From positions 62,001-126,000 of the forward strand of contig CAIXZF010000113.1 of NCBI GenBank assembly GCA_903923925.1: a stretch of DNA of 64,000 nucleotides, given 5' to 3'. The first letter of the stretch is position 1. Every line of letters starts with the position of its first letter. The translations under genes were made by a program, and so were the position numbers. The notes beneath the pieces are model-generated. The model was not told the origin of the DNA and searched no databases. It worked only from the letters and a program-made list of their open reading frames with translations. The stretch is from an uncultured Bacteroidales bacterium (GTDB lineage: Bacteria; Bacteroidota; Bacteroidia; Bacteroidales; CAIXZF01). Shown piece after piece: positions 16,963 through 25,834 of the stretch.

Positions 16963-16970
16963 CAAAGTTA
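16963..16970 (-). promoter_or_regulatory. Bacteroidota -7 box (TAACTTTG) for rdgB
   Basis: On the minus strand 16970-16963 reads TAACTTTG, 14 nt before the rdgB ATG. The -33 region is not convincing. The box lies about 55 bp from the edge of the inserted mobile element. Confidence 0.45.
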
Positions 16971-17033
16971 GGAGAAAATGCAGGATTCTCAGAGCATAAA
17001 TCTGATTGTAAACGCCGTATATTTATTAACTTA

Positions 17034-17308
17034 GGTTCTGTTTCAGGATATTGCAGGTTATTTTGAACATGATGTTTCATTCACTTTTATGTTGAATTCT
17101 CCGTAGGAGATTGATGAAATTTGTTTGGTGTCTGATCAATTGAGATAAAAACAATTCGGAACATTTCATTTATGCCCTATGGGCAATAATTATTTCTACC
17201 CCGCATTTTCTATGGACATTAAAGCCCTCTGGGCTATATATGTAAGGTATCAGATTTGAAGTTCAGAAAAATTATTTTATTGATTCTACAATATTCTGAA
17301 ACATAACC
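17034..17308. mobile_element. 275-bp MITE-like element with terminal inverted repeats and 8-bp target duplication
   Basis: The left end GGTTCTGTTTCAGGATATTG and the reverse complement of the right end, GGTTATGTTTCAGAATATTG, form an inverted repeat of about 20 bp with two mismatches. TTAACTTA flanks both sides directly (17026-17033 and 17309-17316), as expected for a target-site duplication. The interior has no open frame of useful length. It carries three micro-palindromes with the same design, a 5-bp stem and a 3-nt loop: TCTCC-GTA-GGAGA (17098-17110), TGCCC-TAT-GGGCA (17173-17185) and AGCCC-TCT-GGGCT (17223-17235). It must be mobilised in trans if mobile. No matching full-length transposase was seen in the window. 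Confidence 0.85.
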
Positions 17309-17320
17309 TTAACTTATTAG

Positions 17321-17328
17321 TACTTTTG
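17321..17328 (+). promoter_or_regulatory. Bacteroidota -7 box (TACTTTTG) for the beta-helix gene
   Basis: TACTTTTG is an exact TAnnTTTG match, 25 nt before the ATG at 17354. It starts only 5 bp after the right target duplication of the mobile element, so any -33 region now falls inside the element. Confidence 0.45.
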
Positions 17329-17353
17329 AATTGAAGCATAACTCTTTGCAAAA

Positions 17354-19129
17354 ATGAAAGCTTTTATTAGTCTTATTTATTGCTTGTATATAGTAATTGG
17401 AAGTATGGCACAAACCTTGCCTTCCGCCCGATCTGTTAACTGGAAACTTTCCGGGCTTCGCGATACTGCAAGCATGGGTTTCGTGGAATTCGATATGCAG
17501 GCAAGTGGTGTTGTTGGCGATGGGCTAACTCCTAACGATTCTGTTTTAAGCAGCGTTTTGTCTGCTGTTTCCGGGCCAGGAGCAATACTGATTTTTCCTG
17601 CTGGCAATTTTTTATTTAATAACAGCATTGTTCTTCCCTCTGATGTTATTATCAGGGGACAAGGAGCTGAAAATACTACATTTTCAATGGACCTTGGCGG
17701 AAGCGGGCATGCTTTTAGCATTGCGGGTTATCAGGTAAATACCGACACATCCTCACTAATACAAAATGCAGTTAAAGATAGTTCTATACTCTATGTAGCA
17801 AATCCTTCACTGTTCATTGCCGGCAATTGGATCCGCATCGTCCAGCAGGATTCGGACCTGGTAACATCTGCCTGGGCAGTGCATTCCGTCGGACAGATTG
17901 TTCAGATCATATCAATAGTGAACAATAAACTGCTATTGGCTTCTCCGCTACGGATGGATTTTCCGCTCTCACGCATAGCCAGCATTGTTAGAATTGAAGC
18001 AGTTAAGAATGTTGGGATTGAATGTTTTAAAATCAACCGGATTGATAATACTGCGCCGCTTCAATCAAGTAATATCTATTTCGGAGATGCGGTAAATTGC
18101 TGGGTATCGGGGATTGAATCACAAAATTGCACATTCAGTCATTTTGAAGCCGAATGCTCATCGAATCTATCAGTATCAAAATCCTATTTTCATCATGCTT
18201 TTGAGTACGGTGATGGCGGGAGAGGTTATGGAGTTGTATTGCATTTCACAACAAATGAATGCCTTGTCGAAGATAATGTATTTGAGCATTTGCGTCATTC
18301 TATGATACTTCAGGCAGGAGCCAACGGCAATGTATTTGCCTATAATTATTCTATTGATCCTTATTGGACAACTTTCCCAAACAATTCATCAGGCGATATG
18401 GTCCTCCATGGCAATTATGTTTATTCTAATTTATTCGAGCAAAACATAGGTCAGAATATTGTTATTGATAATTCACATGGACCAAATGGCCCATATAATA
18501 CATTTTTCAGGAACAGGGCCGCAGGTTATGGGATTTTCTTCAGTGCTTCAAATTCGCCAGATCAGAATTTTTTAGGCAATGAAATTACAAACCTTGGATT
18601 TCCCTACTCTCTGGTTAACTATACGATTCTGGGGAACGGGCATTTTATTTTTGGTAATAATAATAAGGGGACTATTGATCCCGCTGGCACTCAAAATTTG
18701 CCAGATTCAAGTTATGCTTATCAATTTCGTCCTGTCTTTATTCCTGTTTCCCAGTGGGCAGCTATTGGCAGTCCGAATACAATGGGGTCTGCTGGTATAC
18801 CAGCGGCCAGCCGGTATGTTGCCGGTACTATTTTCAGCAGTTCATGCGGGAATACAGTGGTTGCAATTCCGGAAGATCTGGCAACTGAAGATAAAATAAA
18901 GGTATATCCTAATCCTGTGAATGATGAATTTATAATTCAAATACCCAATCAAAGACTACGATCAACATTCAAGCTTTACACTATTTTTGGTCAAAGGATT
19001 ATGAACGAAAGTCCCGGAAATAATGAACAGCTCACCATAAAACGCAAAGGACTGGCCTCGGGGCTATATTTTTATGAAGTTTTACAGAACAATAGTGTGG
19101 TGCAAAAGGGGAAAATCGTTTTCCGGTAA
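17354..19129 (+). CDS. Secreted right-handed beta-helix protein (pectate-lyase superfamily) with T9SS tail
   Basis: A 591-residue exported protein with a signal peptide at residues 1-19 (ending SMAQ). The N-terminal part resembles the pectate-lyase superfamily fold: FDMQASGVVGDGLTPNDSVLS, then ILIFPAGNFLFNNSIVLPSDVIIRGQG. Parallel beta-helix coils follow, rich in N-V-F and S-Y-N steps (CLVEDNVFEHLRHSMILQAG, NVFAYNYSIDPYW). The C-terminal 80 residues are a T9SS type A sorting domain (VYPNPVNDEFIIQIPN through KGKIVFR). It probably binds or cleaves polysaccharide outside the cell, but the substrate cannot be read from sequence and catalytic residues are not certain. Confidence 0.85.
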   Translation: MKAFISLIYCLYIVIGSMAQTLPSARSVNWKLSGLRDTASMGFVEFDMQASGVVGDGLTPNDSVLSSVLSAVSGPGAILIFPAGNFLFNNSIVLPSDVIIRGQGAENTTFSMDLGGSGHAFSIAGYQVNTDTSSLIQNAVKDSSILYVANPSLFIAGNWIRIVQQDSDLVTSAWAVHSVGQIVQIISIVNNKLLLASPLRMDFPLSRIASIVRIEAVKNVGIECFKINRIDNTAPLQSSNIYFGDAVNCWVSGIESQNCTFSHFEAECSSNLSVSKSYFHHAFEYGDGGRGYGVVLHFTTNECLVEDNVFEHLRHSMILQAGANGNVFAYNYSIDPYWTTFPNNSSGDMVLHGNYVYSNLFEQNIGQNIVIDNSHGPNGPYNTFFRNRAAGYGIFFSASNSPDQNFLGNEITNLGFPYSLVNYTILGNGHFIFGNNNKGTIDPAGTQNLPDSSYAYQFRPVFIPVSQWAAIGSPNTMGSAGIPAASRYVAGTIFSSSCGNTVVAIPEDLATEDKIKVYPNPVNDEFIIQIPNQRLRSTFKLYTIFGQRIMNESPGNNEQLTIKRKGLASGLYFYEVLQNNSVVQKGKIVFR

Positions 19130-19368
19130 AAACTGTTGAGTTGCATCATTTATTTGTACCAAACCAGTGCTTAAGGTGCCAGAGTAACTTTGCTCAGCCT
19201 GTGAATCCAGATAGAAAATGATGAAATGGGCATATGAAAGGGTGATGATCAGATAAGATGGATTAATTTTTATATAGAAAAACCGTGACAGTTTAATGAA
19301 GATATACAATCAGGCATTGCTGATTTCGACCAAGATAAATTTCAGCTTCGGGGCAATAAAGAGTCTGA

Positions 19369-19602
19369 ATGGCATGGCCGTATGTTATTGGTACCAGAAT
19401 ATGCCTGATCAGGCTATTCCGGCTCGATGTTCAAACTAACAGAAAAGGCACCGAGAATGAACCCAGCAGCGGTTTGGGATTACTTCTTTGCAAGGATTTC
19501 ATCGAAAAACATGGCGGGAAGTTATGGGTAGAGAGTGAAGAAGGGAAAGGAAGTATGTTTTTTTTCACCTTTACCAAAGGAGAAAAGCAGGGTTTTAATT
19601 AA
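19369..19602 (+). pseudogene. Remnant of a hybrid histidine kinase (ATPase domain fragment)
   Basis: The 77-codon frame matches only the C-terminal part of a histidine-kinase ATPase domain: LFRLDVQT, then RKGTENEPSSGLGLLLCKDFIEKHGG and VESEEGKGSMFFF. It is clearly paralogous to LFRIDVQT and ESEEGKGSIFYF in the kinase at 43519-45054. The N-terminal two thirds of a kinase are absent and the frame stops soon after the ATPase domain. The preceding 230 bp (19130-19368) contain no recognisable coding sequence. This is a decayed duplicate or a deletion scar. Confidence 0.8.
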
Positions 19603-19712
19603 CTTCATAATTTCTTGTCGAAGAGTGTTTTCAGATCAAAAAAATCAAATTTCTGGCTCAGTTTTTGCGAACACTTTTTATGAAATTATCCCGGTGTACC
19701 TCCATTGCTTAA

Positions 19713-21068
19713 ATGTCTGACAAAATTCATTCCCTTATGAGAAGACTTCTTCTGGCCATTATCATAATTAGCTCATATTCTGCACAATGTCAGCGCCATC
19801 TTTCAAAGTTGGTTTTGCTGGACAATTTAGAGAAAGTCCAGAACTCAATTAACGATGGTGCTGATGTAAACGAACAGGGTCGCAAGTATTGCAGCCCGCT
19901 CATGACAGCAGTATTAAATGGAAACCCTGAAATGGTAAGGCTTTTGCTAAAAAACGGGGCAAAACCGGAACCCTGCCACGAACAACACTCAGGGTCTTAT
20001 CTCAACAACACAGCTTTTGCTCACAGTCCCCTGATTTCGGATCAGAAAACCATTCTGTATTCGCCGCTGTATTATGCCATCAGGTATCCTAACATTGAGA
20101 TTATTAAGGCCTTCAAAGAATATGGCTATGATTTCTCCGCAAAAATGGGGGGCGACGTTTTCACTTATCCTATTGTGGCCGCTGCTGAGTATAATGATAC
20201 GGCTATTGTGAATCTGCTCGTCGGGCTGGGTTCGGATGTTACAAAAAAGGACAGCGAAGGGAAAACTGCCCTGATGTATAGTGTATCTGCAAACAATTTC
20301 AGCCTGACAAAAAAGCTGTTTCAACTGGGCTGTCCGGTAAACGACACTTCAGGAAGTGGCTACACACCCCTTATGTATGCCGCGGATAATCTGGAATATA
20401 ACGCAGATATCATTTATTTCCTGATCAGCAATGGCGTGAACTGCAACTATGTTAATGTTCTTAACCAGTCTGCCTTTTCCCTTGCCTGTGGGAACAATTA
20501 CAGAAGTCTTGTTTTCTACCTTTTGGATCACGGGGCGCAGATTACAGAAAACGACTATGAATCCACCGCAAGGATGTATCACTATTCAGCAGATTATTAT
20601 CTGGTTAAAAATGATTTGGTGAAGTCAAGGGCCTATTACCTGAAAGCCAGGCAGTTTTACGACCAAATGATAAGTGTTGAGCGTGACAATATTTCGAAGG
20701 TTAACTCGAAAAAAGCCGCTGAGATTATAGGGACCATATTCGTTGAAATGACCTGTGCAGTACTTGCATATAAACTTGACGGACAATTACTTAACTTAAA
20801 AGATAGGAAATCAGTTTTCAGACTTGGGACCTTTAATTACGCTCTGCTTGACTGTCTTTACAGTATAAACGACGAATTCATCTTTCAGAATTTCCGGCTG
20901 TCAGCAGATGCAGGCTATGATGAGCAAAAGGATTTTTATAAGGAGAAAATTCGACAGTTTGAAATGGCCACCACTAAGATCGACAACATTGTTTCCTGCA
21001 TCGACAATGGCCTGACCGGACAGGAGTTGACGGGCTGCCTGAAGGAGAATCAGCTGAATAAGAAGTAA
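19713..21068 (+). CDS. Exported ankyrin-repeat protein
   Basis: A 451-residue product, or 443 if started at 19737 (MRRLLLAIIIISSYSAQCQ), which gives a cleaner signal peptide. About five to six ankyrin repeats occupy residues 30-285. Typical pieces are GADVNEQGRKYCSPLMTAVLNG, GKTALMYSVSANNFSLTKKL, GYTPLMYAADNLEYNADIIYF and NQSAFSLACGNNYRSLVFYL. The C-terminal 165 residues are helical and carry no domain I can name. It is probably periplasmic and acts by protein binding. It lies just downstream of the kinase remnant. Confidence 0.85.
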   Translation: MSDKIHSLMRRLLLAIIIISSYSAQCQRHLSKLVLLDNLEKVQNSINDGADVNEQGRKYCSPLMTAVLNGNPEMVRLLLKNGAKPEPCHEQHSGSYLNNTAFAHSPLISDQKTILYSPLYYAIRYPNIEIIKAFKEYGYDFSAKMGGDVFTYPIVAAAEYNDTAIVNLLVGLGSDVTKKDSEGKTALMYSVSANNFSLTKKLFQLGCPVNDTSGSGYTPLMYAADNLEYNADIIYFLISNGVNCNYVNVLNQSAFSLACGNNYRSLVFYLLDHGAQITENDYESTARMYHYSADYYLVKNDLVKSRAYYLKARQFYDQMISVERDNISKVNSKKAAEIIGTIFVEMTCAVLAYKLDGQLLNLKDRKSVFRLGTFNYALLDCLYSINDEFIFQNFRLSADAGYDEQKDFYKEKIRQFEMATTKIDNIVSCIDNGLTGQELTGCLKENQLNKK

Positions 21069-21242
21069 GAAATGGAGTGAATGCTGATTTTATCAGTATA
21101 TTTCTATGAAATCCGAAATGATGCAGGTATACTCCGAACCGGGAAATTCATTAAAGAGTTGGATTCTACAGCTTATAAATTATTTTAACATCCTGCCGCA
21201 CGATAGTAATCCCAACAAAAAATATTGTAACCCATTTTGCAG

Positions 21243-21503
21243 TTAATCTGAGACAAACAATTGTTGATCAATGAATTGACACTTGTCGAGTTCAGATTTG
21301 TGTACTACGGATTTTTTCTTTACAAAGGGGGCATATTTATATTTTAAAGCATCATAAAGTGTCTTTAGCGGTTGGTTTGGCTCGGAACAACGACGAATTA
21401 GGATGACTTGATCATGGGAGTTCTGAGCCATCGTTGTTACAGCTTTTTGGGTATTCATCGTTCGAACAATTTCCTTCCAACCGATATGAATATCTTGTTG
21501 CAC
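21243..21503 (-). pseudogene. C-terminal transposase fragment (IS4-superfamily-like)
   Basis: An 86-codon frame resembling the C-terminus of IS4/IS1634-type transposases, mainly through GWKEIVRTMNTQKAVTT and YAPFVKKKSVVHKSEL. The DDE catalytic core that should precede it is missing and no terminal inverted repeats were found, so it cannot be functional. The assignment is by remembered pattern and would need a profile search. The 170 bp between it and the ankyrin gene hold only a 35-codon frame at 21081-21188 without support. Confidence 0.5.
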
Positions 21504-21572
21504 CAGCTTCTACGTTGTAGTTTTTTTAACTCGAACGACTAACACACACATAATCATAACCTTTTTCTTTTA

Positions 21573-21911
21573 TCATCGCCAGATTTTGGTCAGTAGCAAT
21601 ACCGGCATCTTAACAAGATTCATATCCTCAAACATCATGGTACCTGATCGTGTTAGTGAGTGTCCACCATCAACCTTGAAAGGTGGAACATACGATCCGT
21701 TGACATCCCCGAAACACATGCCCTTAAGATTGTGAGTGAATGGAAATGCTGCAACACTGATGGTGTCCTTTGTAAACAGCCAGACACCCGAAGGGAAGGT
21801 ATTAATAATAAATGTAAATCGCTTGGCTATATAAAGAGCATCGATACTGTTAATGTATGTTGACAAATCAAGATCGCCTGCCGTTTTATTTATTCCAGTT
21901 CGTGTTTTAAA
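21573..21911 (-). pseudogene. C-terminal remnant of a dockerin-like surface protein
   Basis: An open frame without a start codon (stop at 21912-21914) encodes a dockerin-like module followed by a conserved C-terminal piece: AGDLDLSTYINSIDALYIAKRF, then GVWLFTKDTISVAAF and LKGMCFGDVNGSYVPP. In Bacteroidota, modules of the form GDLN...NALDAL...KRF...CFGDVNGSY occur near the ends of long extracellular adhesins. Only this part remains and there is no sorting tail. With the transposase fragment next door it marks a deletion or rearrangement. Confidence 0.65.
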
Positions 21912-21949
21912 TTATTTTTTTCACTTAATAATACCCTGCCCATTAATTC

Positions 21950-24400
21950 TTATTTATTCTCGAGGGCTTCAAGACGCTTTATCATATTTGCATTCTGCAG
22001 CATCAAATTGTCATTCTGTATTTTAAGGTCCTCAATCAGTTTCTGCTGCTCCTGCACAGCTTTTACCAGAGGAACAACAAATTCGGCATAACGTAAACCA
22101 TAAAAGTCATTTTCATTTTTTGGTTTATCCACACCGCTAAAGTCAAAGTAAATATCTTTTGCTGCCTTTTCAACCTCCTGTGCTATAAAACCTGATTGTA
22201 TCATCTTCCCTTTTTCCAGTTCTGCGTCTTTCAATCGCAAACTATCAGGAGTTTTCATTAAGCGTGCAATTTCATCCATATCCAATTGGTAGGTTACAGG
22301 GCGTAGTTTCATGATGAATGATAAACCGGGAATCCCTTCATGAATATTCTTCTTAAAACGCCGATCCGATACATTCGACCAATTTGCAAAACCACCGATA
22401 CTGGTAACGCTTGAATTGCCGATTCTCACCTGGTTGCTGGCTGTAATTACACCCTGGTAGCCAATAGAGGTTGAGTTTTCATAAGAACTACCCGAATAAT
22501 AGGAAGTGTAACCAACACTGGTATTGTAGCTACCACTGGTATTCGTATAAAGTGCAAGGCCTCCAATCGCAGTATTGTAAAAGCCCGTCTGATTTGAAGT
22601 CATAGCCATCAACCCCATCGATGTATTACCATATCCATTCGTATTAGCCTTCATGGAATATGTTCCAAAAGAACAATTATTGTATCCGGTATTATTATTT
22701 AGTAATGCCTGATATCCAAATGCATTATTCTGAGATCCTGATACATTTTCAAACAAAGAATTGCTGCCAAAAGCTGTATTGGAATTTGCTGTTGTATTGG
22801 AATTTAGTGCTGAAATACCCATAGCAGTATTGTCAATTCCTGTTGTGTTAGAGTAAAGACTGAATGATCCACAGGCAGAATTGGAACTTCCACCAGTATT
22901 GCTGTAAAGAGCATAATCCCCGGTTGCAATATTGTTATTTCCCGTGGTGTTCTTGTAAAGAGATTTGTAACCATTAGCTGTATTATTACTTCCTCCGGTA
23001 TTTGTAAACAAGGCAAATGTACCACTTGCAGTATTCATTGAACCAGTCGAATTATAATACATTGCACTTGATCCAATAACACAGTTGTAAAAACCGGTAT
23101 TATTTGTGTAAAGGGTATGAGCACCAACAGCGGTATTCTGATACCCGGTTGTATTCGTAAACATCGTATTTGCACCAATTGCTGTATTGTTGGTAGTATT
23201 TTGGGTGTGTGAAAGCGCTGTATAACCCACAGCTGTATTGTAAAATCCATCAACATTCACAGATAATGCATCGTAACCCACAGCCAGATTATATGAGCCG
23301 GTAGTATTATTATATAAGGTACTTGCTCCTAAACCTAAATTCCCAACACCCGTATTATTAGCATATAATGATATATTCCCGATAGCCAAATTGTTAGATC
23401 CGGTTGTCAGAGTGTTTAGGGCAGAAAAACCTATGGCTATATTATTAGAACCATCAATATTAGCATTCAGAGCATTATAACCAACAGCGATGTTCTCACT
23501 ACCTGTCGAATTATGGTACAGTGCTCCTGTCCCTAGAGCGGTGTTTTTGTCACCTGATATATTATTTCTTAATGCTTCTTGCCCAAACGAAACATTATAA
23601 GAACCACCACTATTCATATATGATGCGTATGAACCTACTGCAGTATTGGAGCTTCCCGCATTGTTAAAATAAAGGGACTGGTTCCCAAAAGATGTATTGC
23701 TCGATCCAGTTGTATTGGTAAACAAGCTTTTGTATCCCGTAGCTGTATTCTTTATCCCAGTTGAATTACTTGTTAATGATTGATATCCAATTCCAGTGAT
23801 ATTAATGGCCTCGTTTAATTTTCCTGCCTGGTAACCCATGAATACAATTCCATTTGCATCATTGCCTATGCTTCCTGAAAATTGGTTATTGATTTTGAAG
23901 ACCAACGCATTATTATCCGTAGTTCCAATAAAATTTGTAGCAGCAGTGGTTCCTGCATTACCCGTTGTAGACCAAGTGTTCCCTCCTCCTGCAGCAGCCT
24001 GCCAGCTAGCATTGCCTGAAGCGTCGGAAGTAAGTACATATCCTGCCACATAACCATTGGTAATCTGTAATGAAGTGGCTTTTACTTTTCCATCAACTTC
24101 CAGCTTCTCATTTGGAGCCGAAATACCTAACCCTACATTACCTGTATAAGATCCACTTGGCATAAAAATAAAGGACTTTGCTTTCAATCCCATAACATCA
24201 TCACCATAGCTTTCTCCCACTGTTACAAAATCTCCATCGCCAAATTTCGCCAGCCGGTCATTTGCAGTAGTAGTCCAATAAGTATTATCTCCCAATTTTA
24301 AGTTACCATTCAAATTAAGCTTTTCGGAAGGTGTGGTCAAGCCAATGCCGATGTTTGTTCCACTTTGATAGATATCCGAATTGCGATAACTCTCCACCAA
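21950..24400 (-). CDS. Fibre-like repeat protein with C-terminal endosialidase chaperone (S74); start region damaged
   Basis: The readable frame (GTG at 24400) gives 816 residues. Residues 1-170 contain short head modules (NIGIGLTTPSEKLNLNGN, NVGLGISAPNEKLEVDGKV). About 25 tandem 17-residue repeats follow, each like LYSNTTGIDNTAMGISA, forming an Asn/Thr/Gly-rich solenoid. The C-terminus has the self-cleaving intramolecular chaperone starting at SDRRFKKNI, including GFIAQEVEKAAK, and ends in a coiled coil. Such proteins trimerise and shed the chaperone. No signal peptide is encoded. In the same frame upstream, an ATG at 24445 opens 13 codons that end at a TAG (24404-24406). A normal Trp codon there would extend the protein, but export signals would still be missing. 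Confidence 0.8.
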   Translation of the reverse strand: MVESYRNSDIYQSGTNIGIGLTTPSEKLNLNGNLKLGDNTYWTTTANDRLAKFGDGDFVTVGESYGDDVMGLKAKSFIFMPSGSYTGNVGLGISAPNEKLEVDGKVKATSLQITNGYVAGYVLTSDASGNASWQAAAGGGNTWSTTGNAGTTAATNFIGTTDNNALVFKINNQFSGSIGNDANGIVFMGYQAGKLNEAINITGIGYQSLTSNSTGIKNTATGYKSLFTNTTGSSNTSFGNQSLYFNNAGSSNTAVGSYASYMNSGGSYNVSFGQEALRNNISGDKNTALGTGALYHNSTGSENIAVGYNALNANIDGSNNIAIGFSALNTLTTGSNNLAIGNISLYANNTGVGNLGLGASTLYNNTTGSYNLAVGYDALSVNVDGFYNTAVGYTALSHTQNTTNNTAIGANTMFTNTTGYQNTAVGAHTLYTNNTGFYNCVIGSSAMYYNSTGSMNTASGTFALFTNTGGSNNTANGYKSLYKNTTGNNNIATGDYALYSNTGGSSNSACGSFSLYSNTTGIDNTAMGISALNSNTTANSNTAFGSNSLFENVSGSQNNAFGYQALLNNNTGYNNCSFGTYSMKANTNGYGNTSMGLMAMTSNQTGFYNTAIGGLALYTNTSGSYNTSVGYTSYYSGSSYENSTSIGYQGVITASNQVRIGNSSVTSIGGFANWSNVSDRRFKKNIHEGIPGLSFIMKLRPVTYQLDMDEIARLMKTPDSLRLKDAELEKGKMIQSGFIAQEVEKAAKDIYFDFSGVDKPKNENDFYGLRYAEFVVPLVKAVQEQQKLIEDLKIQNDNLMLQNANMIKRLEALENK
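22500..23790 (-). repeat. About 25 degenerate 51-bp (17-residue) tandem repeats
   Basis: Within the S74 fibre gene the translation repeats with a 17-residue period, pattern [AS]LY-N-TG--NTA-G---. I count about 25 consecutive units from YQSLTSNSTG to ALYTNTSGSY. The DNA copies have diverged but the register is kept throughout. Boundaries are approximate. Confidence 0.85.
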
Positions 24401-24667
24401 ACGCTAATAACCCGAATAGATTCCTGTAGCAGGATTTGTACGCATGGATACTTTGAAATATTATCACTATTGAATATCAAGCACTTGCTTAATACAAAGA
24501 CATAAAACAAGCATTTTTAGACTAAAAAATAACTGTTTTTGACTGTTTTTTCTTTGATTTTGATCGAAAAGCTGCAAGATGGGTTAAGCATATTTAGTTG
24601 AACAGAAAGGCTGTCGGAGAAATCAGGACAGTATTTTTTTGTTTCGGGTGATAAAAGTAAATTGCAA

Positions 24668-25828
24668 TTATGCAGAAATTTCTTTTTCAACAAAATACAT
24701 TTCGAGTTCTCCTTTATTTTTAGCTTCCATCTTTCCACGGGCAATACAGAGAAAATTATCTTTCACAAGTTCTTTAGTTGTTTCGCTTATGTTAATCATG
24801 CCAGCCTCGCCGGATGATTCCATTCTGGCTGCTATATTTACGGTATCTCCCCAGATATCAAAAGCAAACTTTTTAATACCAACGATTCCGGCAACCAGTG
24901 GTCCGGTATGAATTCCGATTCTTAATTGAAACGGGATTTCTCTCCTGGCCTCTTTTTCCAACTTTCTGAGAAGCATAAATTCATTGATCTCAATTGCTGC
25001 CCTCACAATATCTGTAGCATGAGTATATGTAAGTACAGGCATGCCTCCAACGCATATGTATGCATCACCTACAGTCTTTATTTTTTCAATTTTGTATTTA
25101 TGAATAATTTCATCAAATGCACTGAAACAATGATCAATTTCAGCAACGAGCAGCTCAGCACTGAATTTTTCACTAACCCTGGTAAAGTCCACAAAATCAG
25201 TAAACATCACAGTAACCATACTATATGTTTTCGCCTTCGATTTACCATATAGTTTTATCTCTTCTGCAATTTCCAAAGGCAGAATATTTAACAGCAGGTC
25301 ATCAGATTTTTGTTTTTCAATCCTTAGTTGTTCAGTACGTTCTTCCACTCTTAGTTCGAGGATTTTGGAATGGTTCAGAATAAGTGCCTCCTTCTCCATT
25401 CTTTCGTTTTCGAGTTTAATTTTAAGTTCAATAGTCTCATGAATCTTCAATGTTTCCTCAATGGCTTTTTCAAGGGTAATTTCCAAATCTTTTAAATCAA
25501 TTGGTTTCATGATAAAATCAAAGGCACCCAGGTTCATTGCAGAGCGGATATTATGGATATCACCATATGCTGAGATGATCACTGTTTTTTGTATGAACCC
25601 TTCCTTTTTGATCTTGCTTAACAGGGTCAGTCCATCCATCACCGGCATGTTGATGTCGGAAAGCACCAGGTTAATGTCTGTATTGGTTTTAAGCTTTTCA
25701 AGCGCAATAGCACCATTGAGCGCAAACACAAATCCCAGCTCACCTGTATGAATTCTACTGCGGAATTTTGTAGTAATTAAAACTTCCAGATCCGATTCAT
25801 CATCTACAACTAATATTTTAAATGTCAT
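24668..25828 (-). CDS. Response regulator-adenylate cyclase (REC + class III cyclase)
   Basis: A 386-residue cytoplasmic protein. The N-terminal receiver domain (about 1-120) has phospho-acceptor Asp58 in [13 protein letters not shown] and the conserved Lys in FIMKPID. A coiled coil (about 120-180) follows, then a class III nucleotide cyclase (about 195-386). Catalytic residues are all present: metal ligands Asp211 (FTDFVDF) and Asp255 (GDAYICVGG), adenine-selecting Lys251 and Asp324 (FDIWGDTVN), and transition-state Asn331 and Arg335. The Lys/Asp pair argues for adenylate rather than guanylate cyclase. It is the third gene of the operon with the regulator and TPR kinase upstream (6-bp gap), so phosphorylation probably controls cAMP production. 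Confidence 0.92.
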   Translation of the reverse strand: MTFKILVVDDESDLEVLITTKFRSRIHTGELGFVFALNGAIALEKLKTNTDINLVLSDINMPVMDGLTLLSKIKKEGFIQKTVIISAYGDIHNIRSAMNLGAFDFIMKPIDLKDLEITLEKAIEETLKIHETIELKIKLENERMEKEALILNHSKILELRVEERTEQLRIEKQKSDDLLLNILPLEIAEEIKLYGKSKAKTYSMVTVMFTDFVDFTRVSEKFSAELLVAEIDHCFSAFDEIIHKYKIEKIKTVGDAYICVGGMPVLTYTHATDIVRAAIEINEFMLLRKLEKEARREIPFQLRIGIHTGPLVAGIVGIKKFAFDIWGDTVNIAARMESSGEAGMINISETTKELVKDNFLCIARGKMEAKNKGELEMYFVEKEISA

Positions 25829-25834
25829 GGCTAC

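Noticed and set aside
21950-24400. Prophage tail-fibre gene
   Set aside because: The S74 chaperone is common in phage fibres, but no capsid, tail, integrase or lysis gene lies nearby, and flanking genes are chromosomal signalling and surface genes.
24639-24911. Plus-strand open frames inside the kinase and cyclase genes
   Set aside because: They are antisense to conserved domains with clear catalytic motifs and show no recognisable product.
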